In this document: positions 19,601 to 28,533 of the stretch, piece after piece
How the letters are laid out: each line of letters starts with the position of its first letter
How positions within the stretch are numbered: the stretch's first letter is position 1
NCBI RefSeq assembly: GCF_041687215.1
Contig: NZ_JAWLCI010000004.1
Location: 1 to 64,000, forward strand
Direction of reading: 5' to 3'
Source of the DNA: Mariniphaga sp041687215
GTDB lineage: Bacteria > Bacteroidota > Bacteroidia > Bacteroidales > Prolixibacteraceae
Length of the DNA: 64,000 nucleotides
Program-made: the position numbers and the translations under genes
The notes under the pieces: generated by a model
What the model was told of the DNA's origin: nothing
Seen by the model: the letters and a program-made list of their open reading frames with translations, nothing else
Databases searched by the model: none

Positions 19601-19849
19601 GAACGCACCGACGGCCGTCAGGTGGAAGGTGTTGTGGTTAAAAACCGCCACACCACCGATGTAAAACAGCGCGACCTGACTTCGGTAAATGTGGACTACA
19701 AACAGATGGGCGTTGGCGGCGACAACAGTTGGGGCGCCTGGACACACGACCAGTACCGCTTAACCGAAACAGAATACAAATACAGTTTCAGAATGAAAGC
19801 CATTTCAGTCGGAGAAAATCCTACGGAACTGGCAAAGCAAAAGCTGTAA
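16637..19849 (+). CDS. GH2 beta-galactosidase (LacZ type), lipoprotein
   Basis: A 1070-residue enzyme with the full LacZ layout. A lipobox (VFASC, Cys22) suggests a lipoprotein on the cell envelope. N-terminal sugar-binding domain (VPSNWEREGYDYPIYVNVKY), immunoglobulin-like domain, then the TIM barrel with YVIDEANIESHGMGY, the acid/base Glu in IIWSLGNEAGNG and the nucleophile Glu in PLIQCEYAHAMGNSVGN. The C-terminal Bgal_small_N domain is present (FWRAPIDNDFGNN; LGRGPQESYWDRKTSA). Length is close to E. coli LacZ (1024) plus a signal. It releases terminal beta-galactose from oligosaccharides. It stands apart from both large loci and is followed by a strong terminator, so it is probably its own transcription unit. 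Confidence 0.93.
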   Translation: MVNQQKFLYSFLFLLSIVFASCNQYADYSNTPWEEQDNPPWENPQVNEINRQMPRAHFIPFANVEQARSEDKWNSPMIQSLNGMWKFNLAQNPSERPYWFFKDDFDTRNWDEIKVPSNWEREGYDYPIYVNVKYPHEKTPPKIQDHYNPVGSYKKTFEIPSNWKGKEVILHFGAASSMLNVWVNEEFVGYSEDSKTPAEFNITKYLKSGTNTLAVEIFRWCDGSYLEDQDFWRMSGMTRDVYLLARGQQQIQNFKVIAGLDETYTDGIFSLDVDVMNLGEKAGSTEIEVVLNDNGNEVTSFSQKVNNGKQNLPFQAQLPNVKKWSAEYPNLYELVITLKNADGIVEVIRQEVGFRTVEIKDATLQVNGKYVYLKGANLHEHHDVKGHVVDKETMLKDIYTMKAHNLNAVRTSHYPQPELWYELCNKCGLYVIDEANIESHGMGYGEESLAKDPLWKEAHLFRTRNMYERDKNQSSIIIWSLGNEAGNGINFMATYDYLKSADQTRPVQYEQAHGGENTDITCPMYMRIEGMEKYAQGSPTKPLIQCEYAHAMGNSVGNLQDYWDVIEKYDVLQGGFIWDWVDQGLLTTNEDGEEFWAYGGDFGPEDVPSDGNFCNNGLVNPDRGVKPHLLEVKKVYQYIGFEPADLKTGVINIKNKYAFRNLSDFNFAWEITGDGKVIKSGQLDGIEAQPGETVPANTDVSLNAEPGVEYFLNLKAALKNRDGLLDEGTELAAEQFKLPAFVPAGKVNLANFPAITVDENDNSITVSGEGFSVAFDKNAGVMSSYKKGETEFLESGPVPNFWRAPIDNDFGNNLHKRSRVWREAGKNRKVAQVSINRKANNLAEVKFNFNLVNEEGEKIADYQSVYAVYGSGDVVVNNHFKMTKEDLPEIVRMGMNLIMPHSFNQMAWLGRGPQESYWDRKTSAFVGLYEGTVADQYWAYLRPQENGNKTDVRWLAITDSNGNGLFFEGLPLLEVSAHHNLQEDFESMERTDGRQVEGVVVKNRHTTDVKQRDLTSVNVDYKQMGVGGDNSWGAWTHDQYRLTETEYKYSFRMKAISVGENPTELAKQKL

Positions 19850-19858
19850 AAGAAGTAG

Positions 19859-19890
19859 CCCCGGGTTGCTTCCCCGGGGTTATTTTTTTG
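19859..19890 (+). terminator. Rho-independent terminator after the beta-galactosidase
   Basis: CCCCGGG at 19859-19865 pairs with CCCGGGG at 19873-19879 around a seven-base loop, followed by TTATTTTTTT. It starts 10 bases after the stop codon. Confidence 0.85.
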
Positions 19891-20051
19891 GTTAATCTCT
19901 TTACCTGTGATTTGGCAAAGCATAAATTCAGGTTCGATTTAATTTTAAACCCGAGAACCAAAAAAAATCCGTAAACAATTCAATCAGTTACAAGGTTATT
20001 ACTGTTAACTAAAATGATAGAAAGCTTTTGTAAATCTTTAAAATTGAAAAT

Positions 20052-20645
20052 ATGAACATTGTGGTTATTGGAGCAACAGGAACAATCGGAAGAGAGATTG
20101 CACAACTGAGCAAAAAAAAGGGAAACACAGTCATCGCTGCTTCCCGAAATGGTGAATTCCAGGTAAATATTGATGACCCAAAATCCATTGAACAATTTTT
20201 TGAAAAGATTCCACAGGTTGATGCCATTATTTGTGCAGCCGGAAATGCAAGTTTTGGAGGCCTGCAGGAACTGTCGGACGAACAAATTGATCTGGGTCTC
20301 AAAAGCAAACTAATGGGACAAGTCAACCTGGTTCGAAAAGGATTGAAGAAACTAAATCCCGGTGGAATTATTATTCTGACAGGGGGTATTTTTGCCCATA
20401 AACCCTGGCCACAAACCACTAATATTGCTATGGTTAATGCTGGACTGGAAGGTTTTGTAAGGGCTGCTGCCCTTGAAATGCATGATGGGAAACAAGTGGC
20501 TGTTATTCATCCTCCGTTTGTTAGAGAAACTGCAAAAGCCATGGGAATGGATGCTGAACCATACCTGTCTGCGGCTAAAGTTGCTGAAACTTACCTGGAA
20601 ACTCTGACAAAAAAAACGTTCGAAATACCAATTTTTGTTCAGTGA
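20052..20645 (+). CDS. Short-chain dehydrogenase-like protein, atypical active site
   Basis: A 197-residue cytoplasmic Rossmann-fold protein. The nucleotide-binding motif GATGTIGREIA is at 8-18, and ICAAGNASFGGL corresponds to the NNAG region of short-chain dehydrogenases. IIILTGGIFAHKPWP occupies the catalytic Ser region, but the usual Tyr-x-x-x-Lys is missing: the matching segment reads QTTNIAMVNAGLEGF. It may be a non-catalytic or differently acting member, or bind nucleotide only. It is short compared with the usual 240-260 residues. It sits alone between the beta-galactosidase terminator and the next gene, and its substrate is unknown. Confidence 0.75.
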   Translation: MNIVVIGATGTIGREIAQLSKKKGNTVIAASRNGEFQVNIDDPKSIEQFFEKIPQVDAIICAAGNASFGGLQELSDEQIDLGLKSKLMGQVNLVRKGLKKLNPGGIIILTGGIFAHKPWPQTTNIAMVNAGLEGFVRAAALEMHDGKQVAVIHPPFVRETAKAMGMDAEPYLSAAKVAETYLETLTKKTFEIPIFVQ

Positions 20646-20767
20646 TATCCACCGGATTAACCGATTTTCTCTGCAGGTGAAAGCCAATTAAGGAGAAATT
20701 TCATTTTACCGGCAAAATGGTTTTGTATTTTTCAGTTATCTTTAAACCGAATTCAAAACCATAACCG

Positions 20768-22888
20768 ATGAAAACCATTTTGCCCATTTTTGCAGTTGTC
20801 TTTCTTTTGTCCTGTTCTTCACCTTCTCAAAAAGATTTCAGTCTGAAAAACATCCAGTCTAAAAATCCGGAAATCAGCTCGCTGCAAAGTGGAACCGGGT
20901 TTGAACAACAGGTTTTACAGATTAAACCTTCTGCAAACAACCAAAGTCTGGCGATTTGGGAAGGTAAAAATGCTGAAATCTGGACCGAAGCCAACTACCT
21001 GGTTTGCGAAATCTGGCACCCAAACGACTTCAGTGCAGTATTGAATGTGGAATTTTTCAGGAATGAAACCCGGGCCGGAAGCATTGTAGCCCAAAGCGGC
21101 GATTTGGCCGGCGATGCCAAAGAAACACCACGCATGGCCGGCAAAATTGGTGTGCTGCCCCACCTGAAAACCAAAATGATTTTCCCGCTGGAACATTTGG
21201 ACGGACAGGAAATTTTTATGCCCCGTTTTCCGCGCCAGCTTAAAGGCACTGTACTGGGTAGCCGTTTGAAACCCGAAGATATTTCAAAAGTGGCCATTCG
21301 TTTTGCACCTTTTCAGGAACCTCATTTTTTACCAGAATTTGAACTGGCTGCCGTTTACCTCACCAATGATTTGCCCGAACCGTTTTCCGCCCCCGAAAAA
21401 CCGGTAGTTGACCAGTTCGGACAATGGACTTCCAAGAACTGGCCGGGCAAAACATCCGGCGAGGAAGATTTGAAAAATCTGCTGGAATCGCAATTTGAAA
21501 ATGCCTCAATAACAACTTTCCCCGATAACTGGAGCAAATACGGCGGCTGGAAAGCAAAACAGTTTGAAGCCACCGGGTTTTTTCGCACCCATCACGACGG
21601 CAACCGATGGTGGCTGGTCGATCCGGAAGGATATGCCTTTGTTTCGGTGGGTGTTGACTGCATTCGCGACAATGCCACGGGCGTAATTTCAGGGCAGGAA
21701 GATTTACTGGAATGGGTTCCTGACAAAAACGACCCGGTTTTTAAAGACGCTTTCTCAGGCCGTGGCGAGATGGTTTTGCTGGATTACTACAAAACCAACC
21801 TGATGCGGGTTTTCGGAGAAAACTGGCGCGAAAACTGGGAAACCATTACCTCGGGGCAAATCCGGGAATTCAGGCTGAACACCATAGCCAACTGGTCGGA
21901 CATCGACTACGCCCGGAAAGCGAAAATTCCCTACGTTTTGCCGCTCAGTGAATTTCCTTCCACTGAAGTGAAACTGTTTCGTGATTTCCCCGATGTTTTT
22001 TCAGCCGGATACCTGGAGAATGCCAAACGGTTTGCCAACCAGTTGGAAAATTTCAAAGGCGATCCGTACCTCATCGGCTATTTCCTGCGCAACGAACCCC
22101 ACTGGGCTTTTGGTTCGCACGATATTGCTTTTGAAATGTTTGCCACAACGCAATTATCAGAATCAAAAAACATGTTTGCCCGCTGGCTTTCCACACAATA
22201 TCCCAACATCGGTGAATTCAACCAAAACTGGAACCTTGAACTGGAAAGTTTTGAAGCACTCACTCGTCAAACATTCGATGAATATCCATCGGAAAAAGCA
22301 AAAGAAGATTTCTGGCAGTTTTCTGAAATTCTGGTAAAACAGTATGTGAATGTTCCGTGCGATGAAGTGGAAAAAGTGGACCCTGACCATCTGAACCTGG
22401 GCATGCGGTATGCCTGGATTAGCAGTGATTTGCTTTACAAAGCCGGCGACCGGTTCGATGTGTTTTCCATTAACGGTTACGGAAATCCCGGTCCGCCCAA
22501 AACCGAAGAAATTGCGCGCATCAGCGGCAAACCGGTGATGATTGGCGAGTTTCATTTTGGCGCTACCGACCGCGGATTGCCGGCCACCGGAATTCAGGGT
22601 GCACTCACACAGGAAGAGCGTGGCAAAGCCTACCGTTACTACCTGGAACAAGGACTGGCCAGACCGGAACTGATTGGCATTCACTATTTCCAGTGGCTTG
22701 ACCAGCCGATTTTCGGAAGATTTGACGGCGAAAACTACAATATCGGGTTTATGGACATCTGCAACCGGCCTTACAAGGAACTTGTGGAAGCGGCTATAAA
22801 AAGTCATTCAAAAATGTATGAAGTAGCCAGCGGTGAATTGCCGCCATTCAGTGACGTCATCGAACGAGTTCCTTCGATTCATTATTGA
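20768..22888 (+). CDS. GH50/agarase-like clan GH-A glycoside hydrolase, lipoprotein
   Basis: A 706-residue envelope enzyme with a lipobox (FLLSC, Cys16). An N-terminal beta-sandwich (about 30-220) is followed by a TIM barrel beginning GNRWWLVDPEGYAFVSVGVD. The probable acid/base Glu is in IGYFLRNEPHWAFG and the nucleophile Glu in PVMIGEFHFGATDRG. These blocks resemble beta-agarases of family GH50 more than GH42 or GH2, but I cannot fix the family without a profile search. Together with the nearby beta-galactosidase it hints at a galactan substrate. No operon partner is close; the gene downstream is a carotenoid gene. Confidence 0.72.
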   Translation: MKTILPIFAVVFLLSCSSPSQKDFSLKNIQSKNPEISSLQSGTGFEQQVLQIKPSANNQSLAIWEGKNAEIWTEANYLVCEIWHPNDFSAVLNVEFFRNETRAGSIVAQSGDLAGDAKETPRMAGKIGVLPHLKTKMIFPLEHLDGQEIFMPRFPRQLKGTVLGSRLKPEDISKVAIRFAPFQEPHFLPEFELAAVYLTNDLPEPFSAPEKPVVDQFGQWTSKNWPGKTSGEEDLKNLLESQFENASITTFPDNWSKYGGWKAKQFEATGFFRTHHDGNRWWLVDPEGYAFVSVGVDCIRDNATGVISGQEDLLEWVPDKNDPVFKDAFSGRGEMVLLDYYKTNLMRVFGENWRENWETITSGQIREFRLNTIANWSDIDYARKAKIPYVLPLSEFPSTEVKLFRDFPDVFSAGYLENAKRFANQLENFKGDPYLIGYFLRNEPHWAFGSHDIAFEMFATTQLSESKNMFARWLSTQYPNIGEFNQNWNLELESFEALTRQTFDEYPSEKAKEDFWQFSEILVKQYVNVPCDEVEKVDPDHLNLGMRYAWISSDLLYKAGDRFDVFSINGYGNPGPPKTEEIARISGKPVMIGEFHFGATDRGLPATGIQGALTQEERGKAYRYYLEQGLARPELIGIHYFQWLDQPIFGRFDGENYNIGFMDICNRPYKELVEAAIKSHSKMYEVASGELPPFSDVIERVPSIHY

Positions 22889-23004
22889 TTTCTATCTCTA
22901 AAGCCATTTTCTATGCTTTTTTTTCATTTCAGCATGACTTATCAGATAATCCGCATCTTTCCCCAAAATTAGTAAAATTTAAAACACCGGAAATTTTAAA
23001 ATTT

Positions 23005-23012
23005 TACCTTTG
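23005..23012 (+). promoter_or_regulatory. Putative -7 box before the lycopene cyclase gene
   Basis: TACCTTTG matches TAnnTTTG. It lies 17 bases before the ATG at 23029 and supports that start over the upstream in-frame ATG at 22885. The -33 element is weak. Confidence 0.4.
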
Positions 23013-23028
23013 TCCGAAAGAAGCGTTT

Positions 23029-23724
23029 ATGGAATTTAAAAACTTTACATACCTTTTGCTGATGCTGGGTTCGCTGGCTGTTCCGCTGGCATTCAGTTTT
23101 GAAAAAGAGGTGCGTTTTTACACCAAATTGAAGTACCTGTTGCCTGCCATTTTGTTTTCGGGCGCCATTTTTATTTTATGGGATTTGCGTTTTGAAGAAA
23201 TCGGAATCTGGAGTTTTAACCCGGAATACCTGATTGGCATTTATATTTTGAATTTGCCGCTCGAAGAGTGGCTTTTCTTTATAGTCATTCCATATTGCAG
23301 TGTTTTTATTTACGAAATACTTGTGGTAAAATTTCCGGAGTTTGAGAAACCTAATCTGTTTTTGACTGTCAGTTTGGTGTTGCTGGTTGCATTTGCCTTG
23401 CTGGCCTATTTCGCCCGGCAGAAACTTTATACCTTTTTCAATTTTTTTCTGCTGACCATCTATTTTGGCTACACCATTTTTCGCAACCGGTTTAAAAAAC
23501 ACTACACCAAATTTTACCTTGCCTGGCTTATTTCTCTGGTTCCTTTTCTTATTGTGAACGGTCTTCTCACGGCCCTCCCGGTGGTGGAATACAACAACGC
23601 ACACAACCTCGGAATTCGGATTTTTACCATTCCGCTGGAAGACTTCTTTTACTTTTTCCTGCTGTTGCTCATGAACCTTACCATTTACGAATACATGAAA
23701 AATCAACGGTTTCTTAGATTTTAA
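23029..23724 (+). CDS. Lycopene cyclase domain membrane protein (CrtYcd type)
   Basis: A 231-residue membrane protein with about six to seven hydrophobic segments. It carries two copies of the short cyclase motif, PLEEWLFFIVIPYCSVFIYE and, near the C-terminus, PLEDFFYFFLLLLMN, as expected for a fused CrtYc-CrtYd beta-cyclase. It would cyclise the ends of lycopene to make beta-carotene-type pigments in the inner membrane. The start at 23029 is chosen because homology-like membrane sequence begins there and a promoter box overlaps the upstream extension. No other carotenoid gene is adjacent; the Kdo transferase gene begins 5 bases downstream, so the two may be co-transcribed. Confidence 0.85.
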   Translation: MEFKNFTYLLLMLGSLAVPLAFSFEKEVRFYTKLKYLLPAILFSGAIFILWDLRFEEIGIWSFNPEYLIGIYILNLPLEEWLFFIVIPYCSVFIYEILVVKFPEFEKPNLFLTVSLVLLVAFALLAYFARQKLYTFFNFFLLTIYFGYTIFRNRFKKHYTKFYLAWLISLVPFLIVNGLLTALPVVEYNNAHNLGIRIFTIPLEDFFYFFLLLLMNLTIYEYMKNQRFLRF

Positions 23725-23729
23725 TACAT

Positions 23730-24965
23730 ATGAATTTTCTATATCAAACCGGAATTTGGGCCTGGTCAGTTTTAATAAAGGCGGCATCGCTTATTAATCC
23801 AAAAGCCAGGCAGTTTGTTAACGGACGGCGCCAATGGCAAAAAAAACTGGCAGAAAAAATTGAAACCAACGCGCGTTACATTTGGGTTCATTGCGCGTCG
23901 CTGGGCGAGTTTGAACAGGGTCGCCCGCTGATTGAAGAAATCAGAAAACAATTTCCCGAATACCGCATTTTACTGACCTTTTTTTCGCCTTCGGGTTACG
24001 AAATCAGAAAAAAATACGAGCTGGCCGATATTGTGATGTACCTTCCGGTTGACACCCGCCGAAATGCAAAACGTTTTCTCCGGCTGGTGCAGCCCGAAAA
24101 AGCCTTCTTTATTAAATACGAATACTGGCATTTTTACATCGATGTACTGAAAAAAAGAAATATTCCGCTGTTCATCGTTTCGGCCATATTCAGAGAAAAC
24201 CAACACTTTTTCAAAAACAATATGTTGGGCAAATGGTACCGGAACATGCTTTCCAAGGTGGAATACTTTTTTGTGCAAAACGAAAAATCGGCCCAACTGC
24301 TGCAATCTATCGGACTGAATAATTTCACCGTTTCGGGCGACACCCGTTTCGACCGTGTGGCTGCTATTGCTAAAAGTGCAAAAGAAATTCCAATTGTTGA
24401 AAAGTTTAAGGACAGTCAGCCGCTGTTAATTGCCGGAAGTACCTGGAAGCCCGATGAGGAGTTGCTTGCAGCGTTTATTAACAGCCATCCCAACCTAAAA
24501 GTAGTATTTGCACCTCACGAAGTGACAGATGCAAATATCAACAAGCTGGAGCAATTGTTGAAAACCTCACACATCAGGTTCAGTAAAGCGGGAGAAAAAG
24601 AAGTTGCCCGTTTTCGGGTGTTGATAATTGATTCTGTCGGGTTGCTTTCGTCACTTTACCGATACGGAAATCTGGCATACATTGGCGGAGGATTTGGCGT
24701 GGGAATTCACAACATCCTGGAAGCCGCCACATTCGGGCTCCCCGTAATTTTTGGACCCAACTACGAAAAATTCAAAGAAGCGGTAGATTTGAAAAAATTG
24801 GGAGGAGCATTTCCTGTTCAGAATTTTAAGCAGCTTGAATTCACCCTGAATGAATTTTTGGCAGATAACTCCAAACTGGCAGAAGCATCAGCGGTTTGCA
24901 AAAATTATGTAGAAAAAAACGTGGGAGCGACAAATCTTATCATAAAAAAAGTTTTTAACAATTAA
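23730..24965 (+). CDS. waaA: 3-deoxy-D-manno-octulosonic acid (Kdo) transferase
   Basis: A 411-residue glycosyltransferase that adds Kdo to lipid A at the inner membrane. An N-terminal hydrophobic anchor is followed by RYIWVHCASLGEFEQGRPLI, where the Glu in GEFEQ is the conserved catalytic base region. The central GDTRFDRVAAIA and LIAGSTWKPDEELL, and the C-terminal AYIGGGFGVGIHNILEAATF and PVIFGPNYEKFKEA, are the family signatures. Length matches WaaA/KdtA. It starts 5 bases after the lycopene cyclase stop. It confirms an outer membrane with lipopolysaccharide. Confidence 0.95.
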   Translation: MNFLYQTGIWAWSVLIKAASLINPKARQFVNGRRQWQKKLAEKIETNARYIWVHCASLGEFEQGRPLIEEIRKQFPEYRILLTFFSPSGYEIRKKYELADIVMYLPVDTRRNAKRFLRLVQPEKAFFIKYEYWHFYIDVLKKRNIPLFIVSAIFRENQHFFKNNMLGKWYRNMLSKVEYFFVQNEKSAQLLQSIGLNNFTVSGDTRFDRVAAIAKSAKEIPIVEKFKDSQPLLIAGSTWKPDEELLAAFINSHPNLKVVFAPHEVTDANINKLEQLLKTSHIRFSKAGEKEVARFRVLIIDSVGLLSSLYRYGNLAYIGGGFGVGIHNILEAATFGLPVIFGPNYEKFKEAVDLKKLGGAFPVQNFKQLEFTLNEFLADNSKLAEASAVCKNYVEKNVGATNLIIKKVFNN

Positions 24966-25277
24966 TTCGTTTTTGCACGTATTTTGTTATTAATCCCATT
25001 CCTGAAAAATTGGTTTTTTCAACCGAAAATTCGATAAAAAAATATCTTGTAAAAACAAGCTAAGTTATTGTTTTTGGTAAACTTTTTCTGGAAAGTAACA
25101 GGGCAAAGCACTAAATATCAAAACAGTAACAGCTTAAAGTTGATAACTTTTCATTTTTTTATCCTTAAAAGTATTCCAGAATTTTGCTTTCTGTTCTATC
25201 TTGCGTAGCACAATTTCAGAACAGAATTAACTCATTTTAAAAATAAATTAAAATACATTAAATATTAACTGGACACT
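24966..25277. other. AT-rich intergenic region upstream of nrdJ
   Basis: A 312-base region with no gene. It must carry the nrdJ promoter; TATCTTGC near 25197-25204 is a weak -7 candidate without a matching -33. I see no cobalamin riboswitch features that I can support and no repeat. Confidence 0.4.
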
Positions 25278-27833
25278 ATGGCATTTGAAGAAGTATCAGT
25301 AAAATCAACCGCGACCGGGAAAAAAATTTATTCGCAGGAAGAAGCGGTAAAAGCCTCCCTGGTCTATTTCAAGGGAGACGATTTGGCAGCACGGGTTTGG
25401 GTAAACAAATATGCCCTGAAAGATTCTTTCGGGAATATTTTCGAACGCACGCCCGATGACATGCACCGCAGGCTGGCCAAAGAAATTGCACGAATTGAAA
25501 AGCGGTACCCTAACCCGCTTACAGAAGATGAAATTTTTAATGTTCTGAAAGAATTCAGGTACATTGTACCGCAGGGAGGACCCATGACCGGCATTGGCAA
25601 CGATTACCAGATTGCCTCGCTTTCGAACTGTTTCGTTGTTGGCAACGACGGCAATTCCGACTCTTACGGCGGAATAATGAAAATTGACCAGGAACAGGTT
25701 CAACTCATGAAACGCCGCGGAGGTGTGGGGCACGATTTATCGCACATCAGGCCGAAAGGCTCTCCGGTAAAAAATTCGGCACTTACCTCTACAGGCATTG
25801 TTCCGTTTATGGAACGTTACTCCAACTCTACCCGCGAAGTGGCTCAGGACGGTCGCCGCGGTGCGCTTATGCTTTCGGTTTCCATTAAACACCCCGATTC
25901 CGAAAGCTTTATTGATGCCAAACTGGAGCAGGGAAAAGTAACCGGGGCAAATGTATCGGTTAAAATTGAAGACGAATTTATGAAAGCCGTTGAGGCAGGT
26001 GTAAATTATGAACAGTCGTACCCGATTCATTCCAAAAAACCAGTTTACAAAAAAGAAATTGATGCCGGAAAGCTCTGGGAAAAAATTGTAAAAAATGCCT
26101 GGCAATCGGCCGAACCGGGAATTCTGTTCTGGGATACCATTATTAAAGAATCGGTACCCGACTGTTACGCCGATTTGGGTTACCGCACCGTGTCCACCAA
26201 TCCGTGCGGCGAAATTCCGCTTTGCCCATACGATAGTTGTCGCCTGCTGGCCATCAACCTCTATTCGTATGTTGAAAACCCGTTTACAGCGAAAGCAAAA
26301 TTCAACTTCGAACTGTTTAAAGAGCATATTCACTATGCCCAGCGCATTATGGACGACATCATCGATCTGGAACTGGAAAAAATAGACGCCATTATCGACA
26401 AAGTGAATGCCGACCCGGAAGAAGAAGAGATTAAAGCAGTTGAGAAAAAACTGTGGGAAAATATTAAAAGAAAAGCAAAAGAAGGCAGGCGCACCGGAAT
26501 AGGCATAACTGCCGAAGGCGATATGCTGGCTGCACTCGGACTGGAATACGGAAGCGACATTGCCACCGATTTTTCGGAAGAAATCCACAAAACCGTAGCG
26601 CTGGAATCTTACCGTTCATCCGTTTTCCTGGCCAAAGAACGCGGTGCGTTCACCATTTACGATACCGAAAGGGAAAAGGACAATCCGTTCATCAACCGGT
26701 TAAAAAATGCCGATGCTTCTTTGTATGAAGAGATGACAAAATACGGTCGCCGTAACATTGCGCTGCTCACCATTGCACCAACCGGAACCACCAGCTTGAT
26801 GACCCAAACAACTTCGGGTATCGAACCGGTATTCCTTCCGGTTTACAAACGTCGCCGCAAAGTTAATCCAAACGACAAAGACGTGCGGGTTGATTTTGTG
26901 GACGAAGTGGGCGATCACTGGGAAGAATTCATCGTATTCCACCACAAATTTAAAATCTGGATGGAAGCCAACGGACACGATACCAACCGCGAATATACCC
27001 AGGAAGAACTGGATGAAATCGTAAAAGATTCTCCTTACTACAAAGCCACTTCAAACGATGTGGACTGGTTATCGAAAGTACGGATGCAGGGAAGAATTCA
27101 GAAATGGGTGGACCATTCCATCAGCGTGACCATAAACCTGCCGTCGAATGCAACGGAAGAACTGGTTGGCCAGCTTTATTTTGAAGCCTGGAAAAGCGGT
27201 TGTAAAGGTGTTACCGTTTATCGCGACGGATCACGCTCGGGAGTTCTTATAAACAACAACGGAACCGAAAAGAAAAAAACAGGGTTCCCGACTAAACGGC
27301 CGGAAATACTTGAGGCCGATGTAGTCAGATTCCAGAATAACAAGGAAAAATGGATCGCTTTTATCGGGTTGATGGACAATAAACCTTACGAAATTTTCAC
27401 CGGTTTACTGGACGATGAAGATGGAATTTTATTGCCGCGTTCCGTAACCGTTGGTTATATTCTTAAAAGTTACGACAGCGACGGAAACTCACGGTACGAT
27501 TTCCAGTATATAAACAAGCGTGGCTACAAAACCACCATCGAAGGACTTTCCTACAAATTCAACCCTGTATTCTGGAACTATGCGAAACTCATTTCCGGAA
27601 CATTGCGGCACGGAATGCCCATTCATAAAGTGGTGGAACTGGTGACCAGCCTTCAACTCGACAACGAAACCATAAACTCGTGGAAAGCCGGTGTGGCAAG
27701 GGCGCTGAAAAAATACATTCCCGATGGAACCCTGGCCGAAGATGCACTGTGCGAAGAATGTGGGTCAGACGAAGTGGTTTACCAGGAAGGTTGCCTCACC
27801 TGCCTGTCGTGCGGCTCCTCAAAATGCGGATAA
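25278..27833 (+). CDS. nrdJ: Adenosylcobalamin-dependent ribonucleotide reductase (class II)
   Basis: An 851-residue class II ribonucleotide reductase that reduces ribonucleotides to deoxyribonucleotides using B12, without oxygen dependence. Active-site residues are visible: C118 in SLSNCFV, the radical block N308/C310/E312 in NPCGEIPL, and IAPTGTTSLMTQTT further on. KGVTVYRDGSRSGVL marks the end of the barrel. A C-terminal TSCPD-like region and a Cys-rich tail (CEEC, CLTC, CGSSKC) carry the redox-active thiols. The presence of this class implies that cells need cobalamin. The gene is followed by a bidirectional terminator and the convergent gcvH. Confidence 0.95.
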   Translation: MAFEEVSVKSTATGKKIYSQEEAVKASLVYFKGDDLAARVWVNKYALKDSFGNIFERTPDDMHRRLAKEIARIEKRYPNPLTEDEIFNVLKEFRYIVPQGGPMTGIGNDYQIASLSNCFVVGNDGNSDSYGGIMKIDQEQVQLMKRRGGVGHDLSHIRPKGSPVKNSALTSTGIVPFMERYSNSTREVAQDGRRGALMLSVSIKHPDSESFIDAKLEQGKVTGANVSVKIEDEFMKAVEAGVNYEQSYPIHSKKPVYKKEIDAGKLWEKIVKNAWQSAEPGILFWDTIIKESVPDCYADLGYRTVSTNPCGEIPLCPYDSCRLLAINLYSYVENPFTAKAKFNFELFKEHIHYAQRIMDDIIDLELEKIDAIIDKVNADPEEEEIKAVEKKLWENIKRKAKEGRRTGIGITAEGDMLAALGLEYGSDIATDFSEEIHKTVALESYRSSVFLAKERGAFTIYDTEREKDNPFINRLKNADASLYEEMTKYGRRNIALLTIAPTGTTSLMTQTTSGIEPVFLPVYKRRRKVNPNDKDVRVDFVDEVGDHWEEFIVFHHKFKIWMEANGHDTNREYTQEELDEIVKDSPYYKATSNDVDWLSKVRMQGRIQKWVDHSISVTINLPSNATEELVGQLYFEAWKSGCKGVTVYRDGSRSGVLINNNGTEKKKTGFPTKRPEILEADVVRFQNNKEKWIAFIGLMDNKPYEIFTGLLDDEDGILLPRSVTVGYILKSYDSDGNSRYDFQYINKRGYKTTIEGLSYKFNPVFWNYAKLISGTLRHGMPIHKVVELVTSLQLDNETINSWKAGVARALKKYIPDGTLAEDALCEECGSDEVVYQEGCLTCLSCGSSKCG

Positions 27834-27874
27834 TTGTTTGTCTTTTCTGAAAGATTCCAGCTATATGCAGAATA

Positions 27875-27907
27875 AAAAACCAGGGTTGAATTTCAATCCT
27901 GGTTTTT
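27875..27907. terminator. Bidirectional terminator between nrdJ and gcvH
   Basis: A 16-base arm at 27875-27890 (AAAAACCAGGGTTGAA) pairs with 27892-27907 (TTCAATCCTGGTTTTT), with one G-T pair. The A-rich and T-rich ends allow it to work in both directions for the convergent genes. Confidence 0.85.
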
Positions 27908-27956
27908 ATTTACCTGCTAAAAATGTTTTAAACAGAATATGGTATAAGTTGGATTT

Positions 27957-28337
27957 TTACGCCTCAACCATTTTTTTGTAATCATCAGCAGAAAGAAGAT
28001 CATCAATCTCAGATGAATCACTCATTTTTATTTTGATCATCCAGCCTTTGCCGTAAGGATCTTTATTAACGAGTTCCGGTTCGTCGGCCAGGGCTTCGTT
28101 CACTTCAGCAACTTCGCCGCCCACGGGCATAAACAAATCTGAAACGGTTTTTACGGCTTCAACTGTTCCAAAAGTTTCCCCTTTGTCCAGTTCTTCGCCT
28201 TCAGTTTCAATTTCAACGAAAACAACATCGCCCAATTCTCCCTGGGCAAAATCGGTAATTCCAACTGTGGCTGTATCGCCCTCAACACGAACCCATTCAT
28301 GGTCTTCGGTGTATTTCAATTCTGCTGGTATTTTCAT
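27957..28337 (-). CDS. gcvH: Glycine cleavage system H protein
   Basis: A 126-residue lipoyl carrier protein that shuttles the aminomethyl group between the P, T and L proteins of glycine cleavage. The lipoylation site is the Lys in FGTVEAVKTVSDLF. The whole domain, from YTEDHEWVRVEGD to KGWMIKIKMSD, is present and of usual length. The start at 28337 is preferred over the upstream in-frame start at 28400 because the family begins here and a TAnnTTTG box lies just upstream. No other gcv gene is adjacent. Confidence 0.95.
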   Translation of the reverse strand: MKIPAELKYTEDHEWVRVEGDTATVGITDFAQGELGDVVFVEIETEGEELDKGETFGTVEAVKTVSDLFMPVGGEVAEVNEALADEPELVNKDPYGKGWMIKIKMSDSSEIDDLLSADDYKKMVEA

Positions 28338-28360
28338 TGTTTCAATTTTTAAGTTTTGGT

Positions 28361-28368
28361 CAAAATTA
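28361..28368 (-). promoter_or_regulatory. Putative -7 box for gcvH
   Basis: On the minus strand TAATTTTG matches TAnnTTTG, 23 bases upstream of the gcvH ATG. A TTTCG-like sequence about 19 bases further upstream could be the -33 element. Confidence 0.45.
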
Positions 28369-28533
28369 ATACTTTTTACCGAAACGAAACTTTTAAACAC
28401 AACTCAAATCCCTGATTTATGTCTTATTTTTTATTGTCAGCCCCAGATAATACTATTCATTTTGTAATATTGCAATACGAATTGGACATCCGAATTCGTC
28501 AGATAAAAAATCATTAACTGGTTCAGGAAAAAA

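Noticed and set aside
22885..23028. Upstream in-frame extension of the lycopene cyclase gene
   Set aside because: It overlaps the stop of the previous gene, has no coding character, and a promoter box lies inside it. The start at 23029 fits the family.
24966..25277. Possible cobalamin riboswitch upstream of the B12-dependent reductase
   Set aside because: I looked for the conserved B12-box elements and could not identify them; the region is just AT-rich.
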